Assembly: GCF_900582195.1 (NCBI RefSeq)
Contig: NZ_UTHA01000188.1
Coordinates: 1 to 64,000, forward strand
Direction of reading: 5' to 3'
From: Pseudomonas viridiflava
GTDB lineage: Bacteria; Pseudomonadota; Gammaproteobacteria; Pseudomonadales; Pseudomonadaceae
Length of the DNA stretch: 64,000 nt
Below, piece after piece: positions 49,101 to 59,259 of the stretch. A model generated the notes under the pieces. It was not told the origin of the DNA. It did not search any database and was given only the letters and a program-made list of their open reading frames with translations. The position numbers and the translations under genes are program-made. Position 1 is the first letter of the stretch. Each line of letters opens with the position of its first letter.

Positions 49101-50371
49101 GGCGTGTTCCCTCGAAATGGCTTGAGCCGTGGTTTATGCGCTGGCAACCATCCGGCCATCGCCGGGAAATGCCGCAGAAAGTGGAACACCAGAAACCCCA
49201 CGGTCATGTGCCAGATGCGCCCTCGCGGCGACTTGCTGGGGTCCATGGCTTTGCAGTGGTTCTGGCTGAGGTCTTCGAGGCGTTCGAACAGATGCTGATT
49301 GAACGCGCGGTCGCGGATCAGCACGTTGGCTTCCAGGTTCAGCGACAGACTCAGCGGGTCGAGATTGCTTGAGCCGACCGTGCTCCACTCTTCGTCGACC
49401 AGCGCGACTTTGCCGTGCAGCGGGCGCTGGCAATATTCGTGAATCTGCACGCCGGCCTTGAGCAGGTAATCGTAGGTCATGCGTGCCGCGAGTTTGGCCA
49501 CCAGCATGTCCGGTTGGCCTTGCAGAATCAGGCGTACCTCGACCCCGCGGCGCGCCGCGTTACGGATCTCACGCAGCAAACGGTAACCGGGAAAGAAGTA
49601 GGCGTTGGCGATCACGACCCGGCGTTTGGCGCGGCGCAGTACCTGCAGATACACCTCTTCGATATCGGAGTGGTGCTGGTCGTTATCGCGGAACACCAGG
49701 CGCACCTGACCGTCGTGGTCATCGAAAGCCATCTCCGCGCGACGTTGGCGCCGACGTTGCCACCAGAAGCGCGCACGGCCCGGCCGACCACTTTGCAACA
49801 GGGCGAAATGATGGATGTCGGCGACTGCCGGCCCTTGGACCTGCACCGAATAATCCTGCTTGGCTTCAGGGCCGAAATCAGCGAGGTGATCGCCGGAAAA
49901 GTTGATCCCGCCAATAAACGCGATCAGGCCGTCGACCACCACGATCTTGCGATGCAAACGACGGAACCAGTTGGTGCGAATGCCCAGACGTTTCGGTGCC
50001 GGATCGAAGATTTGCAGATGCACGCCAGCCTCGCTCAGCGCGGTCAGATAACCGGTGCTCAACTCGCCGCAACCGAAGCCGTCGAGGCTGACCGTGGTGC
50101 GCACGCCACGCCGGGCGGCGTCGATCAGAATCTCCTGTAACTCGGCACCGACCTTGTCTTCGAAAACGATAAAGGTCTCGAGGAGGATTTCACTCTTCGC
50201 CGCGCGCATCGCTTCGAACACACGGGGAAAATATTCCTCGCCGTTTTCCAACAATTGCACATGGTTGTTGCCCTGCCAGTGGTACTCGACATCAACCTGG
50301 CCGGGCTCGCGGATCGGCGGGGTGATGGCGACCGGTTCCACGGCGGATTTCTCCAGCGGCGCACTACTCAT
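49097..50371 (-). CDS. clsB: Cardiolipin synthase B (phospholipase D superfamily)
   Basis: 424 residues. Two HKD motifs, H140-x-K142-x4-D147 (HRKIVVVDGLIAFIGG) and H319-x-K321-x4-D326 (HGKVALVDEEWSTVGS), each followed by the usual Gly/Asn residues. It joins phosphatidylglycerol with another phospholipid head to make cardiolipin at the inner membrane. The N-terminus lacks the two membrane spans of ClsA, as in ClsB. It overlaps ybhP upstream and ybhN downstream by 4 nt each; E. coli has the same ybhP-clsB-ybhN order. Confidence 0.92.
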   Translation of the reverse strand: MSSAPLEKSAVEPVAITPPIREPGQVDVEYHWQGNNHVQLLENGEEYFPRVFEAMRAAKSEILLETFIVFEDKVGAELQEILIDAARRGVRTTVSLDGFGCGELSTGYLTALSEAGVHLQIFDPAPKRLGIRTNWFRRLHRKIVVVDGLIAFIGGINFSGDHLADFGPEAKQDYSVQVQGPAVADIHHFALLQSGRPGRARFWWQRRRQRRAEMAFDDHDGQVRLVFRDNDQHHSDIEEVYLQVLRRAKRRVVIANAYFFPGYRLLREIRNAARRGVEVRLILQGQPDMLVAKLAARMTYDYLLKAGVQIHEYCQRPLHGKVALVDEEWSTVGSSNLDPLSLSLNLEANVLIRDRAFNQHLFERLEDLSQNHCKAMDPSKSPRGRIWHMTVGFLVFHFLRHFPAMAGWLPAHKPRLKPFRGNTP

Positions 50372-51165
50372 AGTTCGATCTCTACCGATAAAGGAACGTG
50401 GTCGGAAAGGTGCGACCAGGGCCGGTTCGCCAGGACTTTCGGCTGGCTGGCCTTGAGGTTGCGCACGTAAATACGATCAAGGCGCAGTGTTGGCAGGCGC
50501 GCGGGAAAGCTGCGCGCCGGTTTGCCCTGGTGCTCGGCGAACACTTCGCGCAGGCCGCACGGTTTGAGCTGCGCATCGGCGCGCTGGCGCCAGTCGTTGA
50601 AATCGCCAGCGACGATCACCGGTGCGTCGTCGGGCAGTTGCGCCAAGCGTTGCATGAGCAAATCCAGCTGGGCATTGCGATGACTTTCACGCAGGCCCAG
50701 ATGCACGCAGATCGCATGCACTTCGGTGCCGTCACCCGGCAGCCGCAGCACGCAATGCAGCAGACCGCGGTTCTCGTGGCCGTTGATCGACACGTCAAGG
50801 TTGTCGTGTCGGATGATCTGGAATTTCGACAGCAACGCGTTGCCGTGGTCGCCCTCCGGGTAGACCGCATTGCGCCCATAGGCGAACTGCGGCCAGAGAC
50901 TGTCGGCGAGAAATTCGTATTGCGGCATCGTCGGCCAATTGTTGTAGCGCTTGGGATGGTGCTCGTGGGTGCCGTGGACTTCCTGCAGGAACACCACGTC
51001 GGCGGCGACGCTGCGCACCGCTTCGCGCAGTTCCGGCAGGATGAAGCGCCGATTCAGTGCGGTAAAACCCTTGTGGGTATTGACCGTCAGTACGGTGAAC
51101 GTCCGCACGGACGGCGCAACGACCGTGCCCTCATCAGTGAAGCCAACCGGTTCTGGAATACTCAT
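50368..51165 (-). CDS. ybhP: Endonuclease/exonuclease/phosphatase family protein (YbhP)
   Basis: 265 residues. EEP-fold metal-dependent phosphoesterase: LTVNTHKG near the N-terminus, VVFLQEVHGT with the metal-binding Glu, VIVAGDFNDW with Asp/Asn, and the C-terminal SDHVPLSVEI with catalytic Asp-His. No signal peptide. In this operon it may hydrolyse a phospholipid or inositol-type head group rather than DNA, which is inference from context. 4-nt overlaps on both sides. Confidence 0.88.
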   Translation of the reverse strand: MSIPEPVGFTDEGTVVAPSVRTFTVLTVNTHKGFTALNRRFILPELREAVRSVAADVVFLQEVHGTHEHHPKRYNNWPTMPQYEFLADSLWPQFAYGRNAVYPEGDHGNALLSKFQIIRHDNLDVSINGHENRGLLHCVLRLPGDGTEVHAICVHLGLRESHRNAQLDLLMQRLAQLPDDAPVIVAGDFNDWRQRADAQLKPCGLREVFAEHQGKPARSFPARLPTLRLDRIYVRNLKASQPKVLANRPWSHLSDHVPLSVEIEL

Positions 51166-52088
51166 GCCAACACTCCTTCGCCAGCGGGTTCGCCGGGTGT
51201 GGTGGCGAGGTCTTTATCCAGTTCGAAACGATGCAGCAGATCACGGGCGTCGTACGGCGCGCGGACTTTGATGTCGTTATCGAAATAGCAGAACACTTCG
51301 CGGGATTTGCGTGCGCGCGGCTTCAAGCGCGGAGCGATCAGATGAGCGTCTTTTGGTTGCTCGCCGTGGTGCCAGGCGTCGATGCGCTCGGCCCAGCGTT
51401 TGAGGGCTGGCGCAGTGTAGCCGCTGGCGTAGAGCTCTTCGGCGCCGTGCAGGCGCAGGTAGACGAAGTCGCTGGTGAGGTCTTCGCGGTACGGCCATTT
51501 ATTGGCGGTGTCGGCGATCACCAGTGCGGTGTTATAGCGCTTCAACAGCCGCACAAAATCGGGGTCGAGGAAGCTGTCGTTGCGGATTTCCACAGCGTGG
51601 CGCAGCGGTTTTTTACGCCAGGCTTTCATGCTCGCGTGGCCGTGCAGGTGCGCATCGTGTTGATGGGCGAGGGCAGCCGCAGCTTCGGTGTCGTGGGGCA
51701 GTAGCGCGAGGAAATGTTCAAAGCGCTCGGGCTCGAATTTGAAGTTTGGCGGGAATTGCCAAAGGATCGGCCCGAGCTTTTCCTTGAGCTCCAGCACCCC
51801 GGAGGCGAAGAAATTGGCCAACGGTTTTTCGATCTCGCGCAAGCGGCGGATGTGGGTGATGAAGCGCGGCGCCTTAACGCTGAAAACGAAATCGTCGGGG
51901 GTTTCCGCATACCACTGGGCGTAACGCTCGGGCCGTTGCAGGGCATAGAACGATCCATTGATTTCGATGCTGTTGACCGCTCTCGACGCGAACTGCAATT
52001 CGCGCTTTTGCGCCAGTCCCTTGGGATAGAAATCCCCGCGCCACGGTTCGTAGCGCCAGCCGGAAATACCGATGTGAATCGTTGCCAT
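51162..52088 (-). CDS. DUF72 (YecE-like) TIM-barrel protein
   Basis: 308 residues, DUF72 family with MATIHIGISGWRYEPWRGDF at the N-terminus, INGSFYALQRPERYAQW, and LRHAVEIRNDSF with WPYREDLTSDFVYLRLHG. YecE-like proteins are predicted TIM barrels, function unknown. It starts the four-gene overlapping operon DUF72-ybhP-clsB-ybhN. Confidence 0.87.
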   Translation of the reverse strand: MATIHIGISGWRYEPWRGDFYPKGLAQKRELQFASRAVNSIEINGSFYALQRPERYAQWYAETPDDFVFSVKAPRFITHIRRLREIEKPLANFFASGVLELKEKLGPILWQFPPNFKFEPERFEHFLALLPHDTEAAAALAHQHDAHLHGHASMKAWRKKPLRHAVEIRNDSFLDPDFVRLLKRYNTALVIADTANKWPYREDLTSDFVYLRLHGAEELYASGYTAPALKRWAERIDAWHHGEQPKDAHLIAPRLKPRARKSREVFCYFDNDIKVRAPYDARDLLHRFELDKDLATTPGEPAGEGVLA

Positions 52089-52205
52089 GCCGCCCTCCCG
52101 TAGAAAATCCTCGTGTTGCCGGTATCTTTTGATGACTGCTGGCGGTTGGGGAAAGTTTCGACGGTATTACGGACGGTCACGTCCAAGGCGAAGATCAAAA
52201 GCATT

Positions 52206-52382
52206 CCCCCTCACCCCAACCCTCTCCCCAAGGGGGCGAGGGTGAAGGGAGCTGATCTTCGCGGTTTTGAAGGCCTGAGTTCGACTGTAGACTTTCAGGT
52301 CGGTGTAACAAGATCAGGCGACTCGGTCGGCTCCCTCTCCCTACGGGCGGTCCGACGTTTCGGGAGGGCTGGGGTGAGGGGA
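52206..52382. repeat. Intergenic element of about 175 bp with inverted CCCTCACC/GGTGAGGG ends
   Basis: The left end has CCCCTCACCCCAACCCTCTC with a small hairpin, the right end GGAGGGCTGGGGTGAGGGG. The right arm carries an extra GGGCGGTCCGACGTTTC-like stretch. It fills most of the 359-bp gap between DUF72 and the MscS-like gene; the rest of the gap shows no gene. A related element lies at 61076-61234. It may be a non-autonomous mobile element. Confidence 0.75.
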
Positions 52383-52447
52383 CTCTTGAACTTGCCGCAC
52401 AAATTTCGATCAGTTCCTTACAGGTTCAGCCACGGGAGATCGGAGTT

Positions 52448-54541
52448 TTGGTCAAGTTCAGGATCGCCATTCTGCTGGGAGCATTGCTGTTTCTCGGTGC
52501 CAGTGAAATCGACGCCGCCGCGCTGCCGGGCGTCCCGGCCGCCACCGAAGAAGCGGCCAAACCTGAACCGATTGTGCAGGGCGGTCTGCTCGGAGCGATC
52601 AGTTCGAGCATCGATGATGTACAAGACAAGCTCGATCTCAACGAACATCTGGTCGATGCCTGGCGCCTGCGTGCCGACCGTGCAGCTGATGAAGTCGACA
52701 AACTGGTCAACCAGCCGTCGAACCGCTCGGGCTGGAGCGTCGCCGGTGATTTTCTCTCGTTGTCCGGCACCTGGCTCGGCAGCTTTGCGTTGTTGACCGT
52801 GCTCGGCAGCCTGTTGGCCAAGCGTCTGCGTGAAGGTCGCTGGTTACGCACCCGTCAGCGCAGTCAGGATCTGATTGGATATTTGCTGCCTTACACCATT
52901 CCAGCGCTGATCTGCCTGCCGCTGACCCTCTACGTCAGCCATTTTCTGCAAGCCTCGGTGGGGCGCGCGCTGGCGCTGTGTCTGGCCTACGCCACCAGCA
53001 GCGGTATCTTTTCCACTTCGATGTTGTTGTGCGTGGTGGTGATGTTCAACGTCGGCCACAAACGCCCGGCGGCGCGGATCATTCGTGATTATTGCCCGCG
53101 TCCGCTGTTCCTGATCGGCTTCCTCGCGGCCCTCAGCGATGCGCTGACCAGCCCGCAGATCGCCCGCCAACTGGGCGGCAATATCACCAGCAGCGTCGCG
53201 GTATTCACCGGGCTGATCGCCTCGATCATTTTCGGCTTGCTGGTGATTCGCCTGCGTCGTCCGGTGGCGCATCTGATCCGCAATCGTTCGCTGAGCCAGC
53301 GCTTGAAACAACCTTCGTTGCAGGAGTCGCTGCGGATCTTTTCCGGGCTGTGGTACTGGCCAATCGTGCTGATGGTGCTGGTCTCGGCGGTCAATCTGAT
53401 CGGCATCGGCGAGGACAATCAGAAAGCCCTGCGCTGCGCGCTGTTCACCACGGTTTTGTTAATCGGCACGGTATTCCTCAGCACGATCCTGCAGCACTTG
53501 TTCAAGTCACGAAAGGCCGAAGCGATCCAGCGCAGCAGCGCCTACAAGGAACGTTTCCTCAGCCTTTTGCATGCCTTGCTGCGGATCGTCATCGCTATCG
53601 CCTTTATCGATATCCTCGGGCGGATCTGGGGCGTTTCGCTGCTTGATTTCGCCCAGAGCAGCACGGTCGGCCGGGCGATCAGCAACGCGCTGAGCAGCAT
53701 TGGCCTGATCTTCCTGGTGACTTGGCTGTTGTGGGTGGTGCTCGACACGGCGATTCAGGAGGCGCTGAAACCGCCGGTCAGCAAGCGCGGTGCACGCCAG
53801 CCCAGTACACGGGTGAAAACCATCCTGCCGCTGCTGCGTAACGCGATCAAAATCATCCTTGTGGTGATCTGCGCAATCACCACCATGGCCAATCTTGGGA
53901 TCAACGTCGCGCCGCTGCTGGCCGGTGCCGGTGTGGTCGGTCTGGCCATCGGTTTCGGTTCACAGCAACTGGTGCAGGACGTGATCACCGGGCTGTTCAT
54001 CATCATCGAAGACACCCTGTCGATTGGTGATTGGGTGGTGCTCGATTCCGGACACGCCGGCACCGTCGAAGGTCTGACCATTCGCACGCTGCGACTGCGC
54101 GACGGCAAAGGGTTTGTGCACTCGGTGCCGTTCGGCCAGATCAAGGCGGTGACTAACCAATCGCGGCAGTTTGCCTTTGCGTTTTTCTCGGTGCAGTTCA
54201 CCTATGACACCGACGTGGATAAAGCCATTGAACTGATTCGCGAGACTGGTGATTCGATCCGCGAAGACCCGTTCCTCAAGTACAACCTGCAAGGACCGCT
54301 GGATGTGTTTGGCGTGGACAAGATGGATTTGAACGGCGTGGTGCTGACGGCGCAGTTCCGTACGGTGTCGGGCGGGCAGTATGCGGTGAGCCGGGCGTTC
54401 AACCAGCGCTTGAAGAAGCTTGTGGATAACAGCCCTGTGGTGCATTTCGCGCAGACTTATCCACAGCAGGTTTTGTTGCCGAAGCGGCAGCACGAGGGAG
54501 AGATGGTGGCGAGCGAGGTGACGCAGCAATCGCGGACTTAA
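52448..54541 (+). CDS. MscS-family mechanosensitive channel, YbiO-like
   Basis: 697 residues. A signal-like N-terminus (AILLGALLFLGASEIDAAA) and a periplasmic helical region (about 40-95) precede ten or so membrane spans. The channel core is at about 465-545: NVAPLLAGAGVVGLAIGFGS then QQLVQDVITGLFIIIEDTL, the pore helix and beta-domain entry of MscS. It releases solutes on osmotic downshock. The likely start is TTG 52448 with GGGAG at 52434-52438. A single gene. Confidence 0.87.
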   Translation: MVKFRIAILLGALLFLGASEIDAAALPGVPAATEEAAKPEPIVQGGLLGAISSSIDDVQDKLDLNEHLVDAWRLRADRAADEVDKLVNQPSNRSGWSVAGDFLSLSGTWLGSFALLTVLGSLLAKRLREGRWLRTRQRSQDLIGYLLPYTIPALICLPLTLYVSHFLQASVGRALALCLAYATSSGIFSTSMLLCVVVMFNVGHKRPAARIIRDYCPRPLFLIGFLAALSDALTSPQIARQLGGNITSSVAVFTGLIASIIFGLLVIRLRRPVAHLIRNRSLSQRLKQPSLQESLRIFSGLWYWPIVLMVLVSAVNLIGIGEDNQKALRCALFTTVLLIGTVFLSTILQHLFKSRKAEAIQRSSAYKERFLSLLHALLRIVIAIAFIDILGRIWGVSLLDFAQSSTVGRAISNALSSIGLIFLVTWLLWVVLDTAIQEALKPPVSKRGARQPSTRVKTILPLLRNAIKIILVVICAITTMANLGINVAPLLAGAGVVGLAIGFGSQQLVQDVITGLFIIIEDTLSIGDWVVLDSGHAGTVEGLTIRTLRLRDGKGFVHSVPFGQIKAVTNQSRQFAFAFFSVQFTYDTDVDKAIELIRETGDSIREDPFLKYNLQGPLDVFGVDKMDLNGVVLTAQFRTVSGGQYAVSRAFNQRLKKLVDNSPVVHFAQTYPQQVLLPKRQHEGEMVASEVTQQSRT

Positions 54542-54568
54542 TGCAGGATTTTGTGGGGCTGTGCCGGC

Positions 54569-54650
54569 CTCTTCGCGAGCAAGCCCGCTCCCACATTGGA
54601 TTTGTGTATGCCGAAAAACCCTGTGGGAGCGAGCTTGCTCGCGAAGGGGC
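54569..54650. repeat. REPIN-like pair, inverse arrangement
   Basis: CTCTTCGCGAGCAAGCCCGC with TCCCACA, a spacer ATTTGTGTATGCCGAAAAACC, then TGTGGGAGCGAGCTTGCTCG with CGAAGGGG. It lies between the converging MscS-like and lhr genes. The left copy has a CCC variant in place of CTC. Confidence 0.86.
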
Positions 54651-54664
54651 CAGTGAGGACGATA

Positions 54665-57600
54665 TCAATGCCGGATCAATTTGCCGCGCACCTGCTCCAT
54701 CGCGATCGGATCCAGCTCCAGCCAGAATTGCTGCTTGCCGGCAATCTCCGCCGCCGCTGGAATCCCATCCCGATACACCAGCCGATTACTTACCAACGCC
54801 GGCACTTTTATCCCCGGCAGCAACGTCCCGGCCAGGTTCAGCGGATCAACCCCGCACACCGCAACCAGACTGCCGTCATGCGGCCGTCGCCGAACTTCGC
54901 GCAACAATGGAATCGCCTCGGGCAAGGCAAACTGTTCCCCCGCCAAACCACTGACGAACCGCCCACCGCGAATCTCGCCGCGTGCTTCCAGCCGATGAAA
55001 CGTGCGCAGCATTTCACGCCAACTTGGCAACCAGTCCGCCTCGCGTTCCAGCAGACGCCAGAACACCACGCCGTAACGGCGCAATAACGTCATGGCGACA
55101 TGTTCCAGCATCTCGTTGTTATCCACTACTGCCCGGCGCCGCAGCAGTGCCCAGCGTCCGGCATCATCCATACCGCCGACAAACGCGCCGCGCCCGCGAC
55201 GACTGCTGCGCTGCTGGCGTTTGCTCGCCGGGGTGATCAGCGCGCGCAGGCCGGCGAAGCTGTCGGCGTTTACCAGGCCCGCGCCGACCAGTTCCTGCAA
55301 GGCGATTTCCAGCTCGGTGCGCAGCAGGTGCGCTTCATGAGTCAACTCATCGAAAAACAGCGCGCCATGCTGACTCAGGGCTTCAAATACCTTCTGGGTT
55401 TTTGGCGAGAGTTCGCTCACTGGCGTCTGCTCGGCCAGCGCACTCCACAGGCCGACCTGACTGCGCGGCAACAACACAATCGGCGTGCTGCGCAATGCCG
55501 TACCGCTGACTTTCTGTCGGGCACTGAGGCGCGTCCATACCAGTTTGCCGTTGCGGCACAAGTCATCCAGCCAACTCGGTGAGTAGTCCTTCAGCCGCGC
55601 CGCAAGAATGTCGCTGTCCCACGCCGAAGCCGCCGCTGCGTAGCCTTCGAACTGGCCGACAATCGCCGGCAACACGGCGCTGCCCTGACCGCGAGTAGAA
55701 GGCGACAGATGCTGCCAGTCGAACAGAAACCGCATGAAATCCTGCAGCGCTACCGGTTCGACTTCGCGGCGCAGGCGCTTGACCGTGTAGCGATGAATGC
55801 GCGCGAGCAGATGCCGTTCGCACCATTCTTCTACCACCAATCCCGGCGTGAATTGGCCACGCAGTACATAACCTTCGCGTTCCAGTTGCGCGAGGGCTTG
55901 ATGGACTTCAGTGGTCGGCAGCGCGAGCGGTTCGGCAATCGCGGATAACGGCAGCGGGCCGAAGGCACCGAGGCGCGCGCGGATCACTTCGATCAGCGCT
56001 TCATCGAACGTCCAGGCTTCATCGAACCCCGGTAACGCCTCCAGTTCGTCTTGCAATTTGGCCTGTGGATAAAGCGCTTGCAGACAGGTCAGGCGTTCGC
56101 GGGCCAGCCACAAGCCATGCTCGGAGTCGATCTGCAAACGGCAGGCGCGCCCGCTGCGGGCCAGGGTTTCCAGCCATGCACGCCAGCCGTCGTTCGCTTG
56201 CACTTCCTCATCGCTGATACACGCCAGGCTCATCAGCGCCTCATGCATTTCATCCACAGCGTTCGGCGTCGGCCAGGCTTCTTCGCGCACCGCGTTAATG
56301 GCGTCCGCATCCAGCGCACCGAGGTCATCGGTCGATTGCGGATCACTCCAACGCCGGTTGATCACTGCCTGAGTGCGACGTTCTTCCAGCGGCGCATCGT
56401 CGAGAAAAGTGTACGGCCGCGCGCTGAGAATTTCTGCCGCGAGCGGCGATGGCGCCGGCAGATCGCGACTGATCAAACGCACCTCGCCACGCTCCATGCG
56501 TCGCAGCAGATTCAGCCAGCCTTCGCTGTCCATCGCCTCGTGGAGGCAATCGTCGAGGGTCTGCTCGATCAGCGGATGCTCGGGAATCTCCCGTTCGCCG
56601 GCGAGGTTTTCCAGGCAGGCAATCTGATCGGGAAACACGCTGGCGATCAGGTCTTCGCTTTTCATCCGCTGCAACTGCGGCGCAACTTTGCGTCCACCGG
56701 TAAAACGCGGCAGCGCCAACGCGACCCCGGCATTCCAGCGCCAGCGCACGCCGAACAACGGCGCATCGAGCACCGCTTGAATCAGGATCTGTTCAGCACT
56801 GTTGCTGTGCAGGTAACGCCAGATGTCATCCAGTTCAAAACTGTGGCTGGTGGACAGCGACAGCACGATCGCATCTTCGCTGGCAGCAGCCTGCAATTCG
56901 AAGTTGAACGTACGGCAGAAACGCTTGCGCAGGGCCAAACCCCAGGCGCGGTTGATGCGGCTGCCGAACGGTGAATGGATGATCAGTTGGGTGCCGCCGG
57001 ATTCGTCGAAAAAGCGCTCCATCAGCAGCGTGTCCTGCGAGGGCAGGGCGCCGAGGGTCTGGCGGGCGCGGGCGAGGTACTCGACCAGTTGTTCGGCGCT
57101 GGCAAGGTTGAGGCCGAGGGTGTGCGTCAGCCAGTCGAGTGCCGGTTGCAGATCGCCGGGGCTGGCGCCGAGCAGTTCGTCGAGCTGTGCTTGCAGACGT
57201 GCGACAGCCGATGACAGTTCATCGCTGCGCCCCGGCGCTTCGCCGAGCCAGAACGGAATGGTCGGCGGCTGGCCGTGGGCATCCTCGACGCGCACCTTGC
57301 CGCTCTCCACGCGGAGGATTCGGTAGGAGGTATTGCCGAGCTGGAACACATCGCCGGCAATACTCTCCACGGCGAAGTCTTCGTTGACACTGCCGATGTT
57401 CAGGCCTTGCGGCTCAAGCATGACGCTGTAGTCGGCGTTGTCGGGAATGGTGCCGCCGCTGGTCACGGCGGTCAGTTGCGCGCCACGGCGGCCACGCAAG
57501 GTGCGGCTGACGGCGTCGCGGTGCAGGTAGGCGCTGCGGATGCCCTGGCGACCGTTGTAGCCTTCGGCGAGCATGCTCAACAGAGCCTGATAGTGTTTTT

Positions 57601-58951
57601 CGTCGAGATCGCGGTAGGGCGAGGCTTGGCGGAACATCGCCAGCAAGGCGTCTTCCGGCCATTCCTGACAACTGACCTCGGCGATGATTTGCTGGGCGAG
57701 CACATCCAGCGGCGCGATCGGAATGTGCAGGGTATCGAGTTCGCCACGGCGCACGCAGTCGAGCAGGGCGGCGCATTCGATCAGGTCGTCGCGGGTAGTG
57801 GCGAACAGCCGACCTTTGGGCGTGCCACCCACTTGGTGACCGGAACGGCCGACCCGTTGCAGAAACCCGGCGATGGAGCGCGGCGAGGCGATCTGGCAGA
57901 CCAGATCGACTTCGCCGATATCAATGCCCAGTTCCAGTGAGGCGGTGGCGATCAGCACTTGCAGTTCACCGCGTTTGAGCCGTTGTTCGGCGTCGAGGCG
58001 AAATTCCTTGGCCAGACTACCGTGGTGCGCCGCCACGGCGTGCTTGCCGAGGCGTTCGCTGAGGTGTCGGCTCAGGCGTTCGGCAAGACGCCGGGTGTTG
58101 ACGAAAATCAGCGTGGTGCGGTGCTCGCTGGCGAGTACCGCGAGGCGGTCGTAAACCCGTTCCCAGACATCATTGGCCATGACTGCCGATAGCGGCACTG
58201 GTGGCACTTCGACGCCCAGGTCCCGTGGCCGGGCGTGGCCGATGTCGATGATTTCGCAGGGGCGGTCATGGCCGACGAGAAATTGCGCCACGGCTTCGAC
58301 CGGTTTCTGCGTGGCGGACAGGCCGATGCGGGTCAGCGGTTCGGCGCACAGTGCTTGCAGGCGTTCAAGGCTCAGGGCCAGATGACTGCCGCGTTTGCCG
58401 GCGGCCATTGCGTGAATTTCGTCGATGATCACGGTGCGCGTGGTCCCGAGCATTTTTCGCCCCGACACCGAGCCGAGCAGGACGTAGAGCGATTCCGGGG
58501 TGGTTACCAGAATGTGCGGCGCGGCCTTGCGCATGGCTGCGCGGTCTTTTTGCGGGGTGTCGCCGGTGCGCACGGCGGTGGTGATTGGCAGCTCGGGCAG
58601 GTTCATCTGCCGCAGTTGCCCGGTAATCCCGGTCAGCGGGTTTTGCAGGTTGATGCGAATGTCGTTGGACAGCGCCTTCAGCGGCGAGACGTAGACCACC
58701 AGGGTTTCGTCGGGCAAACCTTGAGGATTTTCCAGGCCTCGGTGGACGAGGTCATCGAGCACAGCGAGAAATGCCGTGAGGGTTTTGCCCGAGCCGGTGG
58801 GCGCGGCGATCAGTGTCGAGCGGCGCTGGCGGATCAACGGCCATGCGCGGGCCTGAGCGGCGGTGACCGTCGGGAAAGTCGTGCTGAACCAGGCGCTGAC
58901 GGCGGGGTGAAAGCCTGCCAGGGCCGCGTCCGTGGAGATGGGCAGATTCAT
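54665..58951 (-). CDS. lhr: Lhr-family superfamily-2 helicase
   Basis: 1428 residues, close to the E. coli Lhr length. A DNA/RNA-dependent ATPase thought to act in DNA repair. The helicase core has Walker A AAPTGSGKT (49-57), DEIH at 177-180, SAT (LSATQKP) and motif VI-like QRVGRSGHQVGG; a long Lhr-type C-terminal part with winged helices and extension follows. It is flanked by REPINs and seems to be a single-gene unit. Any partner (for example ligase-type repair genes) is not in the window. Confidence 0.9.
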   Translation of the reverse strand: MNLPISTDAALAGFHPAVSAWFSTTFPTVTAAQARAWPLIRQRRSTLIAAPTGSGKTLTAFLAVLDDLVHRGLENPQGLPDETLVVYVSPLKALSNDIRINLQNPLTGITGQLRQMNLPELPITTAVRTGDTPQKDRAAMRKAAPHILVTTPESLYVLLGSVSGRKMLGTTRTVIIDEIHAMAAGKRGSHLALSLERLQALCAEPLTRIGLSATQKPVEAVAQFLVGHDRPCEIIDIGHARPRDLGVEVPPVPLSAVMANDVWERVYDRLAVLASEHRTTLIFVNTRRLAERLSRHLSERLGKHAVAAHHGSLAKEFRLDAEQRLKRGELQVLIATASLELGIDIGEVDLVCQIASPRSIAGFLQRVGRSGHQVGGTPKGRLFATTRDDLIECAALLDCVRRGELDTLHIPIAPLDVLAQQIIAEVSCQEWPEDALLAMFRQASPYRDLDEKHYQALLSMLAEGYNGRQGIRSAYLHRDAVSRTLRGRRGAQLTAVTSGGTIPDNADYSVMLEPQGLNIGSVNEDFAVESIAGDVFQLGNTSYRILRVESGKVRVEDAHGQPPTIPFWLGEAPGRSDELSSAVARLQAQLDELLGASPGDLQPALDWLTHTLGLNLASAEQLVEYLARARQTLGALPSQDTLLMERFFDESGGTQLIIHSPFGSRINRAWGLALRKRFCRTFNFELQAAASEDAIVLSLSTSHSFELDDIWRYLHSNSAEQILIQAVLDAPLFGVRWRWNAGVALALPRFTGGRKVAPQLQRMKSEDLIASVFPDQIACLENLAGEREIPEHPLIEQTLDDCLHEAMDSEGWLNLLRRMERGEVRLISRDLPAPSPLAAEILSARPYTFLDDAPLEERRTQAVINRRWSDPQSTDDLGALDADAINAVREEAWPTPNAVDEMHEALMSLACISDEEVQANDGWRAWLETLARSGRACRLQIDSEHGLWLARERLTCLQALYPQAKLQDELEALPGFDEAWTFDEALIEVIRARLGAFGPLPLSAIAEPLALPTTEVHQALAQLEREGYVLRGQFTPGLVVEEWCERHLLARIHRYTVKRLRREVEPVALQDFMRFLFDWQHLSPSTRGQGSAVLPAIVGQFEGYAAAASAWDSDILAARLKDYSPSWLDDLCRNGKLVWTRLSARQKVSGTALRSTPIVLLPRSQVGLWSALAEQTPVSELSPKTQKVFEALSQHGALFFDELTHEAHLLRTELEIALQELVGAGLVNADSFAGLRALITPASKRQQRSSRRGRGAFVGGMDDAGRWALLRRRAVVDNNEMLEHVAMTLLRRYGVVFWRLLEREADWLPSWREMLRTFHRLEARGEIRGGRFVSGLAGEQFALPEAIPLLREVRRRPHDGSLVAVCGVDPLNLAGTLLPGIKVPALVSNRLVYRDGIPAAAEIAGKQQFWLELDPIAMEQVRGKLIRH

Positions 58952-59018
58952 GGCTCAAGTTATGCGGGCGCGGGTGGGAAGATGCAAGTACCGCTGGGAT
59001 CTTCAGCGTCTAGGCGGG

Positions 59019-59103
59019 CCTCTTCGCGAGCAGGCTCGCTTCCACATGGGATTTTGCGGTGCACAAAAATCCCCTGTGGGAGCGAGCCTGCTCGCGAAGG
59101 GGC
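59019..59103. repeat. REPIN-like pair, inverse arrangement
   Basis: CCTCTTCGCGAGCAGGCTCG with CTTCCACA (one mismatch), then TGTGGGAGCGAGCCTGCTCG with CGAAGGGG. It lies in the 308-bp gap between the divergent lhr and RmlD-like genes. Nothing else is recognised in the gap besides presumed promoters. Confidence 0.86.
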
Positions 59104-59259
59104 CAGTTGCCACGACACAAATCCCGGCGATCTACACTTTACGGATGACGGTTGCGCACTAAACCCGCAAAATGCAACGATTCCGGCAATTATCGACGAC
59201 GGTTTCACAAGAGCCGTCGCTAAAGCCATCGTTCCAATCAGACTGGGCCTGCTGACTCT

